This document shows, piece by piece, positions 43,932 through 52,137 of a stretch of DNA of 64,000 bases. This DNA is from Bacillota bacterium. GTDB lineage: Bacteria > Bacillota > Bacilli > Paenibacillales > NBRC-103111. The notes beneath the pieces are model-generated. The model did not search any database. It was not told the DNA's origin and saw only the letters and a program-made list of their open reading frames with translations. Within the stretch, counting starts at the first letter, position 1; every line of letters begins with the position of its first letter. Where the stretch lies: positions 1-64,000 of the forward strand of contig JAEWMH010000047.1 of NCBI GenBank assembly GCA_023393235.1, written 5' to 3'. The translations under genes were made by a program, and so were the position numbers.

Positions 43932-44333
43932 TTACCGCTCCTTCACAACTTCCCCACCGTTCCCGGTTTCTCCTGTAACCCCGGCTCTGGCGGCCCGCTT
44001 CAAGTCATCTCTCACGGTGCTTTGGTCAAGAGGCACACCCGAACGGTAAGCGGCCCGCCCGTTAAGATGCCCCGCCACCGGCGAGGTGATAAACACGAAT
44101 ATGATCCCCAGAAGCAGCTTGATGCTGACATGGCCATCCTTAATCAAAAGGTACACGAATACGCCGGTCAGCACCAACAGCACTCCTAAGGTAGCACTTT
44201 TGGTGGCGGCATGGGACCGGAGATACACATCCGGCAGCCGGATCAGCCCGAAGGCGCCTAACGCACCGAACAAGGCCCCGACCAAGATAATCACCAGAGC
44301 CAACAGCTCAATTCCTCTCGTTATCATCTCCAT
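43932..44333 (-). CDS. mrpG: Mrp Na+/H+ antiporter subunit G
   Basis: Small membrane subunit (133 residues) of the multisubunit monovalent cation/proton antiporter, which keeps internal pH and Na+ low. Three hydrophobic segments and the family motif LGAFGLIRLPDVYLRSHAATKSATLG are seen. The start overlaps the end of mrpF by about 26 bases. It is the last gene of the mrp operon. Confidence 0.93.
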   Translation of the reverse strand: MEMITRGIELLALVIILVGALFGALGAFGLIRLPDVYLRSHAATKSATLGVLLVLTGVFVYLLIKDGHVSIKLLLGIIFVFITSPVAGHLNGRAAYRSGVPLDQSTVRDDLKRAARAGVTGETGNGGEVVKER

Positions 44334-44601
44334 GCTCCATCACCATCCCTCTTTCAATATATCTGGCAAACGCTGTGGTCCCGATAAACGTAAGAATGCC
44401 GATGACCAGAATAATGTCGATGAACACCTGGGTGTCCAGTAAAAGGCTGACTATAGCGATAATCGCCAGCAGGTTAATGCCGATGGCATCCAGCGCGGCT
44501 ATCCGGTCCGGCATGGATGGTCCCTTGATTAAGCGGTAGGTGCAGCCCAGTATGGCCAAGGACAGAATCGAAAGCGATGCAAGCAGCAGGAAATCGGTCA
44601 A
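44308..44601 (-). CDS. mrpF: Mrp Na+/H+ antiporter subunit F
   Basis: Membrane subunit of 97 residues with three hydrophobic segments and the family motif RLIKGPSMPDRIAALDAIGINLLAI. It overlaps mrpE by 4 bases and mrpG by about 26, consistent with coupled translation of complex subunits. Confidence 0.93.
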   Translation of the reverse strand: MTDFLLLASLSILSLAILGCTYRLIKGPSMPDRIAALDAIGINLLAIIAIVSLLLDTQVFIDIILVIGILTFIGTTAFARYIERGMVMEHGDDNERN

Positions 44602-45077
44602 GGCCGAGTCACCTCCATTATGGCTTTTTCGAAGGTGCCCCTGATTTGGCCAACGGCTTCGTCCAGATCCCCCATATCCATGGCATGAATGTAGAGGGTA
44701 CTTTTGTCTGGAGAAACCTCCAAGGTTAACGTGCCCGGAGTCAGGCAGATGAGGCAGGCCAACAGAGTGATTTCCCAGTCAGACCGAAGCGTCGTTTCAT
44801 AAGCGAAGATGGCGGGGCGGACGGCAAGCTTAGGCCGGAGCACATGACGCGCAACCACGAGGCTCGAGACGAATAGCTCCCGGATGAAGATACCCAGCAG
44901 CTTCAGCACCGGCCACAGCCGTGTGAGATAGAAACCAGCCGGCCGGAATCGCCTCAATGCCAGAATGATCAGGGCGCCTACGGCAAAACCAATGGCAAAT
45001 TGCAGAGCGGACATCTCATTAAACAAAAACATCCACACCACCGCAATCACGATATTCAGACTAAATTGTGAGCTCAT
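44598..45077 (-). CDS. mrpE: Mrp Na+/H+ antiporter subunit E
   Basis: Subunit of 159 residues: two N-terminal membrane segments, then a soluble domain with the family blocks LTPGTLTLEVSPD and LYIHAMD. ATG 45077 is preceded by AGGAGG at 45086-45091. That ribosome binding site directly touches the end of the inserted repeat element that separates this gene from mrpD. Confidence 0.93.
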   Translation of the reverse strand: MSSQFSLNIVIAVVWMFLFNEMSALQFAIGFAVGALIILALRRFRPAGFYLTRLWPVLKLLGIFIRELFVSSLVVARHVLRPKLAVRPAIFAYETTLRSDWEITLLACLICLTPGTLTLEVSPDKSTLYIHAMDMGDLDEAVGQIRGTFEKAIMEVTRP

Positions 45078-45090
45078 GCCGGTTACCTCC

Positions 45091-45256
45091 TAAGGGTCTG
45101 TCTTTAAACTCCGAGGGGAGCAGATTTTGGCGAATTTTCGTTCCAGGCAAGGCACTTTCGTGAAGGCGTACCGGGGGTACGTCAAACGGAAGTAACGATG
45201 CAAGGGGCGAAAAGGCGGTGAAAGATGCCCTCAAGTGGGCTTGAAGACAGGCCCTA
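45091..45256. mobile_element. MITE-like element, copy 1, inside the mrp operon
   Basis: A non-coding element of about 166 bp with imperfect terminal inverted repeats (AGGGTCTGTCTTTAAAC / GGGCCTGTCTTCAAGCC) bounded by TA on both sides, which suggests a Tc1/IS630-type TA target. The interior has a long hairpin around GTACC...GGTAC. A second copy lies at 60996-61160. The inner end of this copy encodes the last codons and stop of mrpD. Confidence 0.8.
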
Positions 45257-46724
45257 ATACTGCTTCAATATATAGCTCAGGCTGAAGAAGGATATCCCCT
45301 GCCCGGGAGGCCAAATCATACAGCCATTCGGAGCCGATGCCCATCAGAATAATCAGGCAGAATAGACTCCCCGCAGCAACCGTCATGGCCGTCTGGTTTT
45401 GAGCCTTGGCGGGGATGGGAGTTTTCTCCTCTCCCCAGAACGCATGCATGAAAATACGGAGCATGGAGTACAGCACGATGAGGCTGGTGGCCAGGCTTAT
45501 GGCGGTGAACAGATACATCCCGGCGTCAAGGCCGCCGCGGAGGATCAGGAGTTTGCCCGCAAAGCCGCTTAACGGCGGAACTCCGGCCACAGCCAGGGAC
45601 AGAATGAAGAACATCCAGCCCAGCAGGGGCCTCTTGCGCATAAGTCCGCCCATTTCGGTAATCCGTCCGGTTCCCGCTGCTTGGATGATCATCCCCCCAA
45701 GCATAAACATCAGAGCTTTGGCGACCATATCGTGCATCAGATACAGCACCACTCCGTTTAAGGCATCCCCATTGGCCACTGCAATGCCAAAGGCGGTAAA
45801 GCCGATGCTGATGAGCACATTGTAATTCATAATCCGCGGGACATCCCGGTAAGAAACGGCGCCCGCGGCGCCCAGGATCATGGTGGCCGCACCCATCCAG
45901 CCCATCAGCGTGTGGCTGCTTAACGTTTCCTGATAGAAAATCAGAGTAAATGTCCGAATGAGGGCATACAGCCCAACCTTGGTCAACAGCGCTCCGAACA
46001 AGGCTCCGATAGCTGCAGGCGGCGCCCCGTAGGAGCCGGGCAGCCAGAAGAACAGGAATAATCCGGCCTTCAGGGAAAATACGATAAGGAACAATACGCT
46101 CACCACCGTCAGCACACCCCCCGGGCCAGCCTCTGCGATACGGACCGACAGATGGGCCATGTTTAAGGTCCCCGTCGCCGCATACAGATACGCCACGGAA
46201 GCCACAAACAGAGTGGAGGAGACGATGTTGATCAGGATATATTTCAGGGTTTCCCGCAGCTGTTGCTTGGTTCCGCCCAGGACGATCAGGGCATAGGAGG
46301 CGATGAGCATCACCTCGAAGCAGACAAACAGGTTGAAGATATCCCCCGTAAGGAAGGAGCCGGACACACCCGCCAGCAAAAATTGAAAGAACGGATAAAA
46401 ATAGTTCCGTTCCCGCTCTTCCCCGATACTGCCAAAGGAATACACCAGACAGGCGGCGCTGACCACTGCAGTGCTGAGCACCAGCAAGGCAGCCAGCATA
46501 TCTGCAGTAAACACGATGCCGTATGGAGGCAGCCAGCCGCCCATAAACAGGGTTTGGATCCCGTGTTGCCGGACCTGGTACACCAGACCCGCCGAAACTG
46601 CAATATTTACCAGGGCGCTTGCAAGGCTGATGGTCCGCTGCAGCCGGATCCGCTCCTTCAGGAAAATCAGCGCCACAGCGGTGAACAGGGGCAATAACAA
46701 GGGTAATACAAGCCAGTTATTCAT
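45231..46724 (-). CDS. mrpD: Mrp Na+/H+ antiporter subunit D
   Basis: Large membrane subunit of 497 residues, homologous to NuoM/NuoN-type proton channels; about 14 hydrophobic segments, with GSYGAPPAAIGALFGALLTKVGLYALIR containing the essential channel Lys and PPLSGFAGKLL further on. It overlaps mrpC by 8 bases. The final residues LGPVFKPT and the TGA come from the terminal repeat of the inserted MITE-like element, so the native C-terminus has been replaced or slightly changed. Function is probably retained because the loss is after the last membrane helix. Confidence 0.93.
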   Translation of the reverse strand: MNNWLVLPLLLPLFTAVALIFLKERIRLQRTISLASALVNIAVSAGLVYQVRQHGIQTLFMGGWLPPYGIVFTADMLAALLVLSTAVVSAACLVYSFGSIGEERERNYFYPFFQFLLAGVSGSFLTGDIFNLFVCFEVMLIASYALIVLGGTKQQLRETLKYILINIVSSTLFVASVAYLYAATGTLNMAHLSVRIAEAGPGGVLTVVSVLFLIVFSLKAGLFLFFWLPGSYGAPPAAIGALFGALLTKVGLYALIRTFTLIFYQETLSSHTLMGWMGAATMILGAAGAVSYRDVPRIMNYNVLISIGFTAFGIAVANGDALNGVVLYLMHDMVAKALMFMLGGMIIQAAGTGRITEMGGLMRKRPLLGWMFFILSLAVAGVPPLSGFAGKLLILRGGLDAGMYLFTAISLATSLIVLYSMLRIFMHAFWGEEKTPIPAKAQNQTAMTVAAGSLFCLIILMGIGSEWLYDLASRAGDILLQPELYIEAVLGPVFKPT

Positions 46725-47055
46725 CCGTCTCCCCCCTCAGCTCTTCCATGTTGTCGGTTCCTAGAGTTTGGTAGGAGCGGTATGCCAGAACAAAGAAGAA
46801 GGCCGTGACTCCAAAGCTGATGACGATGGAGGGCAGAATCAGAGCCTGGGGAAGGGGATCCGTATAGGCATCTGCCGCTTGGCCCAGGAAGGGTGCCGCT
46901 CCTGTTTTGAGACCGGACATGGTCAGCAGCAGCAGATGCACCCCGTGGGTGAGCAGCGCCGTACCCAGAATAATGCGCAAAAGACTTTTGGAGAGAAGCT
47001 GATACACACCAACGGCAAACAGCATGCCGATGGTCACCGCCATAAGCACCTCCAT
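46717..47055 (-). CDS. mrpC: Mrp Na+/H+ antiporter subunit C
   Basis: Membrane subunit of 112 residues, NuoK-like, with three hydrophobic segments and the family block LPQALILPSIVISFGVTAFFF. Its ATG shares one base with the stop of the mrpA-mrpB fusion (TAATG). Confidence 0.93.
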   Translation of the reverse strand: MEVLMAVTIGMLFAVGVYQLLSKSLLRIILGTALLTHGVHLLLLTMSGLKTGAAPFLGQAADAYTDPLPQALILPSIVISFGVTAFFFVLAYRSYQTLGTDNMEELRGETDE

Positions 47056-49910
47056 TAGTTGTCCCTCCCTATTGTGAAAAGAATCGTCATGGTTACACCA
47101 ACGACGGCCATATAGACACCCAGGTCAAAGAGCACCGCCGTAGCCAGCTCTGTTTTTCCCAGGATGGGCAAATTGAAATACCCGAAGCTATGGCTCATAA
47201 AGGGTACGTCAAACAAAAAGGAGCCGGTTCCGGTCAAAAAGGCGGTCAAAAGACCGATAGCAGTCACCTTGCGGAAATCCAGGGGAACAGTCTGGGCCAC
47301 ATTCTTCATGCCGAAGGCGATAGCCAGCAAAACCAACGCAGCCGATGTCATCAGACCCCCGATGAACCCGCCTCCCGGATTGTTGTGTCCGGCAAGGAAT
47401 AGGAACAGGGAGAAGGTCAGGATGATATACACCACCGTTTTGGTTATGGTTTGGAGAATGACGTCATTGGTTTTGACCAGGGGGAGCCGGGAACGGACAA
47501 GCTCTGCCGTCTTCCGAACCATTCCGGGCTGTAACCGGAGCTTGATCAGCGCATAGATGCCCAAGGACGCAATCCCCAGCACCGAAATTTCCAGCATGGT
47601 ATCGAAACCTCTGAAGTCCACCAGAATGACATTGACTACATTGTCGCCGCCGCCCAGATCATGGCTTTCCTTCAGATAATACTCCGCAATGGACGGGAAG
47701 GGGCTGCTTCCGCCGGCTGCCAGGGCAATCAGCGTAACCACAACGCCGACTCCGGCTGCGATCAGGAAATTGGTCAGCTTGAAGGGAAGCTTGAAGCTTT
47801 CCTTCTTGAGCTCCGGCAGGTGGTAGAAGCAGAGCAGGAACAAGGTAACAGACACCGTCTCCACAATGATTTGAGTCAAGGCCAGATCCGGCGCGCGGAA
47901 CAAAACGAAAAACAGGGTGGCCAGATACCCTACGGCTCCGGTGAAGATAATAGCTGACATGCGGGAGCGGGCCAGGGGCACGGCAACCGCTGCCGTCAGC
48001 ATAGCCAGCACCAGCAGCACCTCATAGAACGAGACGCTTGCCAGCGTGGGAATACGGAAGCTGACCGAATCCGAGGTGAACAAAGCCGCGCCTGAGGCGG
48101 CAATCAGAAAGGCGAATATATAAATCAGGTAATGGCGGACAGAACCGGTCATGTAGAACCCGGTCAGCTTGTTGGAATAACGCTCCAGGCCGTCCAGTCC
48201 GCTGTCGTAAAGCTGATTCAACGAAAAACGCGGGGAGCCGGGAGATTGCCAGCGTTTCGTATATCTGTGCAGCAGATAAACCGCCGTTCCGGCAGCGATC
48301 ACGCCCAAGGTCATCAATACCTCCGGCGTCCATCCGTGCCAGAAGGAGATGTGCACATGGTAGCTCCCGCCCATTGCCGGCAATATGGCTGCAAGCGCTG
48401 GTTCGATCAGGTACCGGGACAGCACATTGGGGAAAAACCCGAAAATGACCGTACCGGAGGCCAGAATAACCGGAGGCAGCAATAAACCCAGGGAAGCTTC
48501 GTGAGGCGTCCTCTCCAGCTTTTCCTTTTGCAGCTTTCCGCCGAAGCTTTTGAATACCACGATCATGCTGTACACAAAGGTAAAGATGCTGGCCAGCCAG
48601 GCAAGCACAGGGAAGAGTGTTCCCCACTGGGCCAAACCGAGCAAATTCATGCTGCGGATATCCAGCACGGCGGTAAAGAACATTTCCTTACTCAGGAAGC
48701 CGCTGAACGGCGGCAGCCCTGCCATGGAAAAAGCGCCGATGGCCGCCACCGTGAAGGTAATCGGCATTACCGTCATAAGCCCGCCTAGATTGCGGATATC
48801 CCGCGTGCCGGTTTCGTGGTCGATAATGCCCACCACCATAAACAGCGCACCCTTAAACATGGCATGATTAAGCAGATGGAAGACGGCGGCAACCGCTGCT
48901 TTGGAAAAGAAAGCCGCCTGGTCCGGATCCGTATAGAAGGCGGAGGCGGAGCCTAAGCCCAAGAGGCACATGATCAGGCCCAGTTGGCTGATGGTGGAAT
49001 AAGCCAGCAGCGCCTTCAGATCCGTCTGCCGGATGGCCTTCACAGCACCGTAGAGCAGAGTGATCAGCCCCACGGAAGCGACGATCCACAACCATGCCCC
49101 CTGCCCGGCGAACACCGGTGTGAAGCGGGCCACCAGATACAGTCCGGCCTTGACCATTGTGGCGGAATGCAGATAGGCACTGACCGGAGTAGGCGCCTCC
49201 ATGGCATCGGGAAGCCAGATGTGAAAGGGGAATTGGGCCGACTTGGTGAAGGCCCCCAGCAGGATCAGGATCATGGCGGGAATAAACAGACTGTGGCTGG
49301 AGATGGCGCCCACCTGGCTGATGATGTCCCGGATGCTGAAGCTTCCGGTCATGACATACAGCAGAAGAAATCCCCCGAACATGGCGAAGCCGCCGAACAC
49401 CGTGATTAACAGAGACTTTTGCGCGCCGTACACGGATTTTCCCCGGTGATTCCAGAAAGCGATCAATAGGAAGGAGGAAATGCTGGTCAGCTCCCAAAAT
49501 CCGTAAAGCACCATCAGGTTGTCGGACAGCACAACGCCCAGCATGGCACCCATAAACAAAAGCAGGTAAACATAGAAAAGATGCAGGGCTTCCTTGGTCT
49601 TATCCAAATAAAAAATGGAATACACCGTCACAAGCGTCCCCACGCCTGTGATTAGAAGCGCAAACAACAGCGCCAATCCGTCCAGATAAAGCTGGAGGCG
49701 GATTCCCAGAGAGGGAATCCAAGGGACAGAGGCGGCAACCGCCTCACCTCCCTGAATGCCGGGAATCTGCAGGATGAAATAGACGAACAACATCAATGGA
49801 GCCGGCAGTACAGCCCAGCCCGTATGCAGCCGGGGAGCCAATCGGTGGACCAGCAGCACAAGAATGCAGAAAAGAAACGGAATGAGAATAGCAGCGTGCA
49901 GGAAAGACAA
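47055..49910 (-). CDS. mrpA: Mrp Na+/H+ antiporter subunits A and B fused
   Basis: Largest antiporter subunit, about 951 residues. Residues 1-780 form the NuoL-like MrpA part with many membrane helices (WELTSISSFLLIAFW, FPFHIWLPDAMEAPTPVSAYLHSATMVKAG). The C-terminal 140 residues are a complete MrpB domain (FLAGHNNPGGGFIGGLMTSAAL to ATAVLFDLGVYMAVVG). No separate mrpB gene is present, unlike the seven-gene operons of Bacillus. The start is TTG 49910, 7 bases after AAAGGAGG; the longer ATG frame runs upstream of that site and is rejected. Confidence 0.92.
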   Translation of the reverse strand: MSFLHAAILIPFLFCILVLLVHRLAPRLHTGWAVLPAPLMLFVYFILQIPGIQGGEAVAASVPWIPSLGIRLQLYLDGLALLFALLITGVGTLVTVYSIFYLDKTKEALHLFYVYLLLFMGAMLGVVLSDNLMVLYGFWELTSISSFLLIAFWNHRGKSVYGAQKSLLITVFGGFAMFGGFLLLYVMTGSFSIRDIISQVGAISSHSLFIPAMILILLGAFTKSAQFPFHIWLPDAMEAPTPVSAYLHSATMVKAGLYLVARFTPVFAGQGAWLWIVASVGLITLLYGAVKAIRQTDLKALLAYSTISQLGLIMCLLGLGSASAFYTDPDQAAFFSKAAVAAVFHLLNHAMFKGALFMVVGIIDHETGTRDIRNLGGLMTVMPITFTVAAIGAFSMAGLPPFSGFLSKEMFFTAVLDIRSMNLLGLAQWGTLFPVLAWLASIFTFVYSMIVVFKSFGGKLQKEKLERTPHEASLGLLLPPVILASGTVIFGFFPNVLSRYLIEPALAAILPAMGGSYHVHISFWHGWTPEVLMTLGVIAAGTAVYLLHRYTKRWQSPGSPRFSLNQLYDSGLDGLERYSNKLTGFYMTGSVRHYLIYIFAFLIAASGAALFTSDSVSFRIPTLASVSFYEVLLVLAMLTAAVAVPLARSRMSAIIFTGAVGYLATLFFVLFRAPDLALTQIIVETVSVTLFLLCFYHLPELKKESFKLPFKLTNFLIAAGVGVVVTLIALAAGGSSPFPSIAEYYLKESHDLGGGDNVVNVILVDFRGFDTMLEISVLGIASLGIYALIKLRLQPGMVRKTAELVRSRLPLVKTNDVILQTITKTVVYIILTFSLFLFLAGHNNPGGGFIGGLMTSAALVLLAIAFGMKNVAQTVPLDFRKVTAIGLLTAFLTGTGSFLFDVPFMSHSFGYFNLPILGKTELATAVLFDLGVYMAVVGVTMTILFTIGRDN

Positions 49911-49997
49911 GCTATAACCTCCTTTGCGTAATGCCTTTCTTATAGCTTCCCCCATATCCTATAAAGTCCATGCCTTTTTCTGGAAGCCGAAAAAAGA

Positions 49998-50024
49998 CAA
50001 AAAGAGCCCGCTTTTGGCAGGCTC
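49998..50024 (-). terminator. Minus-strand terminator upstream of the mrp operon
   Basis: GAGCC-C-GC pairs with GC-A-GGCTC around TTTTG, followed on the minus strand by TTTTTG. The only minus-strand gene upstream is the hydrolase at 50399, so its transcript would run antisense through the small gene at 50163. Confidence 0.55.
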
Positions 50025-50162
50025 CTCCGGGTTCATCCATATAAAATTCCTTGTTCATTATAGCGTCTTCATTCCGTTATGTAAAGTCATTCTCCGTGAG
50101 CCGGGCGTATAAGCCTCCGCCGATCTGGAGATCACTTCATGTATAAGAAGGAGGCCGTTTGG

Positions 50163-50402
50163 ATGCTCAAATTTAAGATTGCGGTGTGTGCAGGTGTGTT
50201 TTTGGCAGGGCTGGCCGCAGGGTGGTTTCTGAACGCCAGGCTGCTCCCGGAGACGGACCGGAATGCAGTAAAGCCGCCAACCAGCGATACTCTGCAAAGC
50301 CGTGCCTTGCACATGGAGGACAGGCAGAATTCCTTTAAACCGCGGGAATATATCAAGGTCAACCGGGGGCTGCAGGATAACTGGCTTCCCGGTGAGCGTT
50401 AA
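50163..50402 (+). CDS. Small membrane-anchored protein, unknown function
   Basis: A 79-residue protein with one N-terminal membrane segment (residues 6-24) and a polar, charged tail. AAGGAGG lies 8 bases before ATG 50163; a slightly longer in-frame start has no ribosome binding site. I do not recognise the family. Its TAA overlaps the TAA of the convergent hydrolase gene within the four bases TTAA. Confidence 0.65.
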   Translation: MLKFKIAVCAGVFLAGLAAGWFLNARLLPETDRNAVKPPTSDTLQSRALHMEDRQNSFKPREYIKVNRGLQDNWLPGER

Positions 50403-51253
50403 GCCTGCGCCAGAAATTCCAGCAGCTCGGGATGCAGGGCTTCCGAACCCTCGCCCAGCCATATCAGATGACCCCAGGTATCAAGCAACTGCAGCTTGGA
50501 GCCGGCAATGTGCCGATTGGCGCGGCGGGCATGTTCAATGGGCACGGCTCCATCGTTAGGACTGTGCTGAATGAGGGTAGGGCACCGGATATTTTTCAGG
50601 TCGGACTCCGTGATGGAGTTAATTTGGGGCAGATCCAGGAGAAAGCCGTGTCCGGACCGCTGCCTGTTATTCATTTTGCAGAATGCCAGAATATCGTCGT
50701 CCCTTGTGCGGGCCAGCACATCAGAATAAGGGAGGGTGCTAAAGGAAGGCGCCATTTGCTTGAACATCAAACGGGGAAAATGATTGCTCATGAACCTGAC
50801 GGCAGCCCATGTATATTTTTCCATGGAGGCACCGAATAGGAGTTGTGCCACCTTGTAGGTTTTATCCTGGGGACTATGGAATAGTCCCGATACAGCGCTT
50901 TGCAGAGTAAGGCTTCTGACCCGCTCCGGATAATGCGAGGCCCAATAAATGCCGCTGGCACCACCGGCGGAGACGGCAATAACATCTATTTTATCCATAC
51001 CCAAGTGATCCAGCAGCTCCGAATAGGCTTGGCAGGCCGTCCCCAGATTTTTCCCTATTCCGGCTGAGGTCTGTCCATATCCTGCCCTGGAGGGAGTGAG
51101 CAGGGAATAGCCACTCCGGAGAAGCTCGTCATAGCCGAATTCCTCCCGGCAATTGGAATGTCCGCCATGGAAAACAAGGATAGGCCTTCCCGCTCCCCGT
51201 ATGGAGTATTCCATCATTAACCCATCCTTGGTTTGAAAGACATGTGTTTCCAT
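50399..51253 (-). CDS. Alpha/beta-hydrolase fold protein
   Basis: Cytoplasmic hydrolase of 284 residues. The oxyanion region is VFHGGHSNCREEFGYDELL; the nucleophile Ser lies in IAVSAGGASG near residue 116, HSPNDGAVP carries the acid residue, and the catalytic His is in TWGHLIWLGE. The family covers esterases, lipases and dehalogenases, so the substrate cannot be named. AGGAGG precedes ATG 51253. It is divergent from the rsiW-like gene. Confidence 0.85.
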   Translation of the reverse strand: METHVFQTKDGLMMEYSIRGAGRPILVFHGGHSNCREEFGYDELLRSGYSLLTPSRAGYGQTSAGIGKNLGTACQAYSELLDHLGMDKIDVIAVSAGGASGIYWASHYPERVRSLTLQSAVSGLFHSPQDKTYKVAQLLFGASMEKYTWAAVRFMSNHFPRLMFKQMAPSFSTLPYSDVLARTRDDDILAFCKMNNRQRSGHGFLLDLPQINSITESDLKNIRCPTLIQHSPNDGAVPIEHARRANRHIAGSKLQLLDTWGHLIWLGEGSEALHPELLEFLAQA

Positions 51254-51314
51254 GGATTAAGGACCTCCTGTACGTTACATATTTGTCTATAATCTAGCAC
51301 ATGCCCATAAAAAA

Positions 51315-51341
51315 CGAAACCAAGGGCCGTCACGATCCGTA
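51315..51341 (+). promoter_or_regulatory. ECF-sigma-type promoter upstream of rsiW
   Basis: CGAAAC at 51315-51320 and CGTA at 51338-51341 are 17 bases apart, close to the sigma-W pattern TGAAAC-N16-CGTA. This fits autoregulation of a sigma-W regulon gene. Confidence 0.45.
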
Positions 51342-51381
51342 AGACGTATTGGTATGCCTTTGTAAGAAAGGAGTGACGGAC

Positions 51382-52044
51382 ATGAACTGTTCGGAGGCCA
51401 TCACTGTCATGCATGAGTATTTTGACGGGGAGGCGGATGCTGCAGCTGCTTCTGCCCTCAACAAGCATTTGCAAATCTGCCCGTCCTGCCGGCAGCTGTT
51501 TAAACAGATGGAAAGCACAGAGGCGATGCTCAGAGTTCCGGTCAGGAGTGCCCCTCCGGTTGGATTGACAGCGAGCATCATGAGCGCATTGCCACAGCCT
51601 GCCAAACGAAACCGTTGGGGGCAAATGCTGAAGCAGCATCCCATTGCTATCATAGCATGCGCCATTTTGGTAATGATGCTGGCTCATTATACGTCACGCG
51701 TTTATTCTGACCGGGATATGGTGGTTCAGGGCGCCTTGGATCAATTATTTATCAACGGGGATACGCTTGTTGTTCCCGAGGGAGTAACCGTGTATGGCAA
51801 CCTGAAGGTGAAACGGGGCAAAATCCAGATCGACGGCAATGTGGAGGGGGATGTCACCGTTATTAACGGCAGCTACAGTTTGGCCTCCACCGCTTATATC
51901 TCCGGCCAGGTGACCATGATTGATGCTACTGTGGATTGGCTCTGGTACAGGATCAAGAATATGTTTAGGCGATCACCTCAAAAAGATGCCTTTGAGAGCC
52001 CCTCGTTTCCGAGGAGGCTCTTTCTTAAGCTTCAGATAGATTAA
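51382..52044 (+). CDS. rsiW: Anti-sigma-W factor RsiW homologue
   Basis: Membrane anti-sigma factor of 220 residues. The N-terminal zinc-binding ZAS domain has H29-x3-C33-x2-C36 (HLQICPSC). A membrane segment lies near residues 86-106 (HPIAIIACAILVMMLAHY). The extracytoplasmic part follows B. subtilis RsiW closely: VPEGVTVYGNLKVKRGK, GDVTVINGSY, and then VDWLWYRIK. AAAGGAG precedes ATG 51382. Unusually, no sigW gene lies upstream; the neighbour is a divergent hydrolase. The last 16 or so codons run through a terminator hairpin. Confidence 0.87.
   Translation: MNCSEAITVMHEYFDGEADAAAASALNKHLQICPSCRQLFKQMESTEAMLRVPVRSAPPVGLTASIMSALPQPAKRNRWGQMLKQHPIAIIACAILVMMLAHYTSRVYSDRDMVVQGALDQLFINGDTLVVPEGVTVYGNLKVKRGKIQIDGNVEGDVTVINGSYSLASTAYISGQVTMIDATVDWLWYRIKNMFRRSPQKDAFESPSFPRRLFLKLQID
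51995..52027 (+). terminator. Terminator overlapping the 3' end of rsiW
   Basis: AGAGCCCCTCG pairs with CGAGG-A-GGCTCT (11 bp, one bulge) around TTTC, followed by TTCTTAAG. It lies inside the reading frame, before the stop at 52042-52044. Confidence 0.65.
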
Positions 52045-52137
52045 CAATAGGAATTCCGTGTTGTGTTTATCACGGAAGATTGTATAATGGCGGAAGTAGA
52101 AAAGCGTGACTATCACATATCCGGGAGTTCAAATACC

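Noticed and set aside
52083..52088. TATAAT overlapping a possible ATG of the potassium channel gene
   Set aside because: Not listed as a feature because the -35 (TTGTGT at 52061) is weak; used only as an argument for the downstream start.
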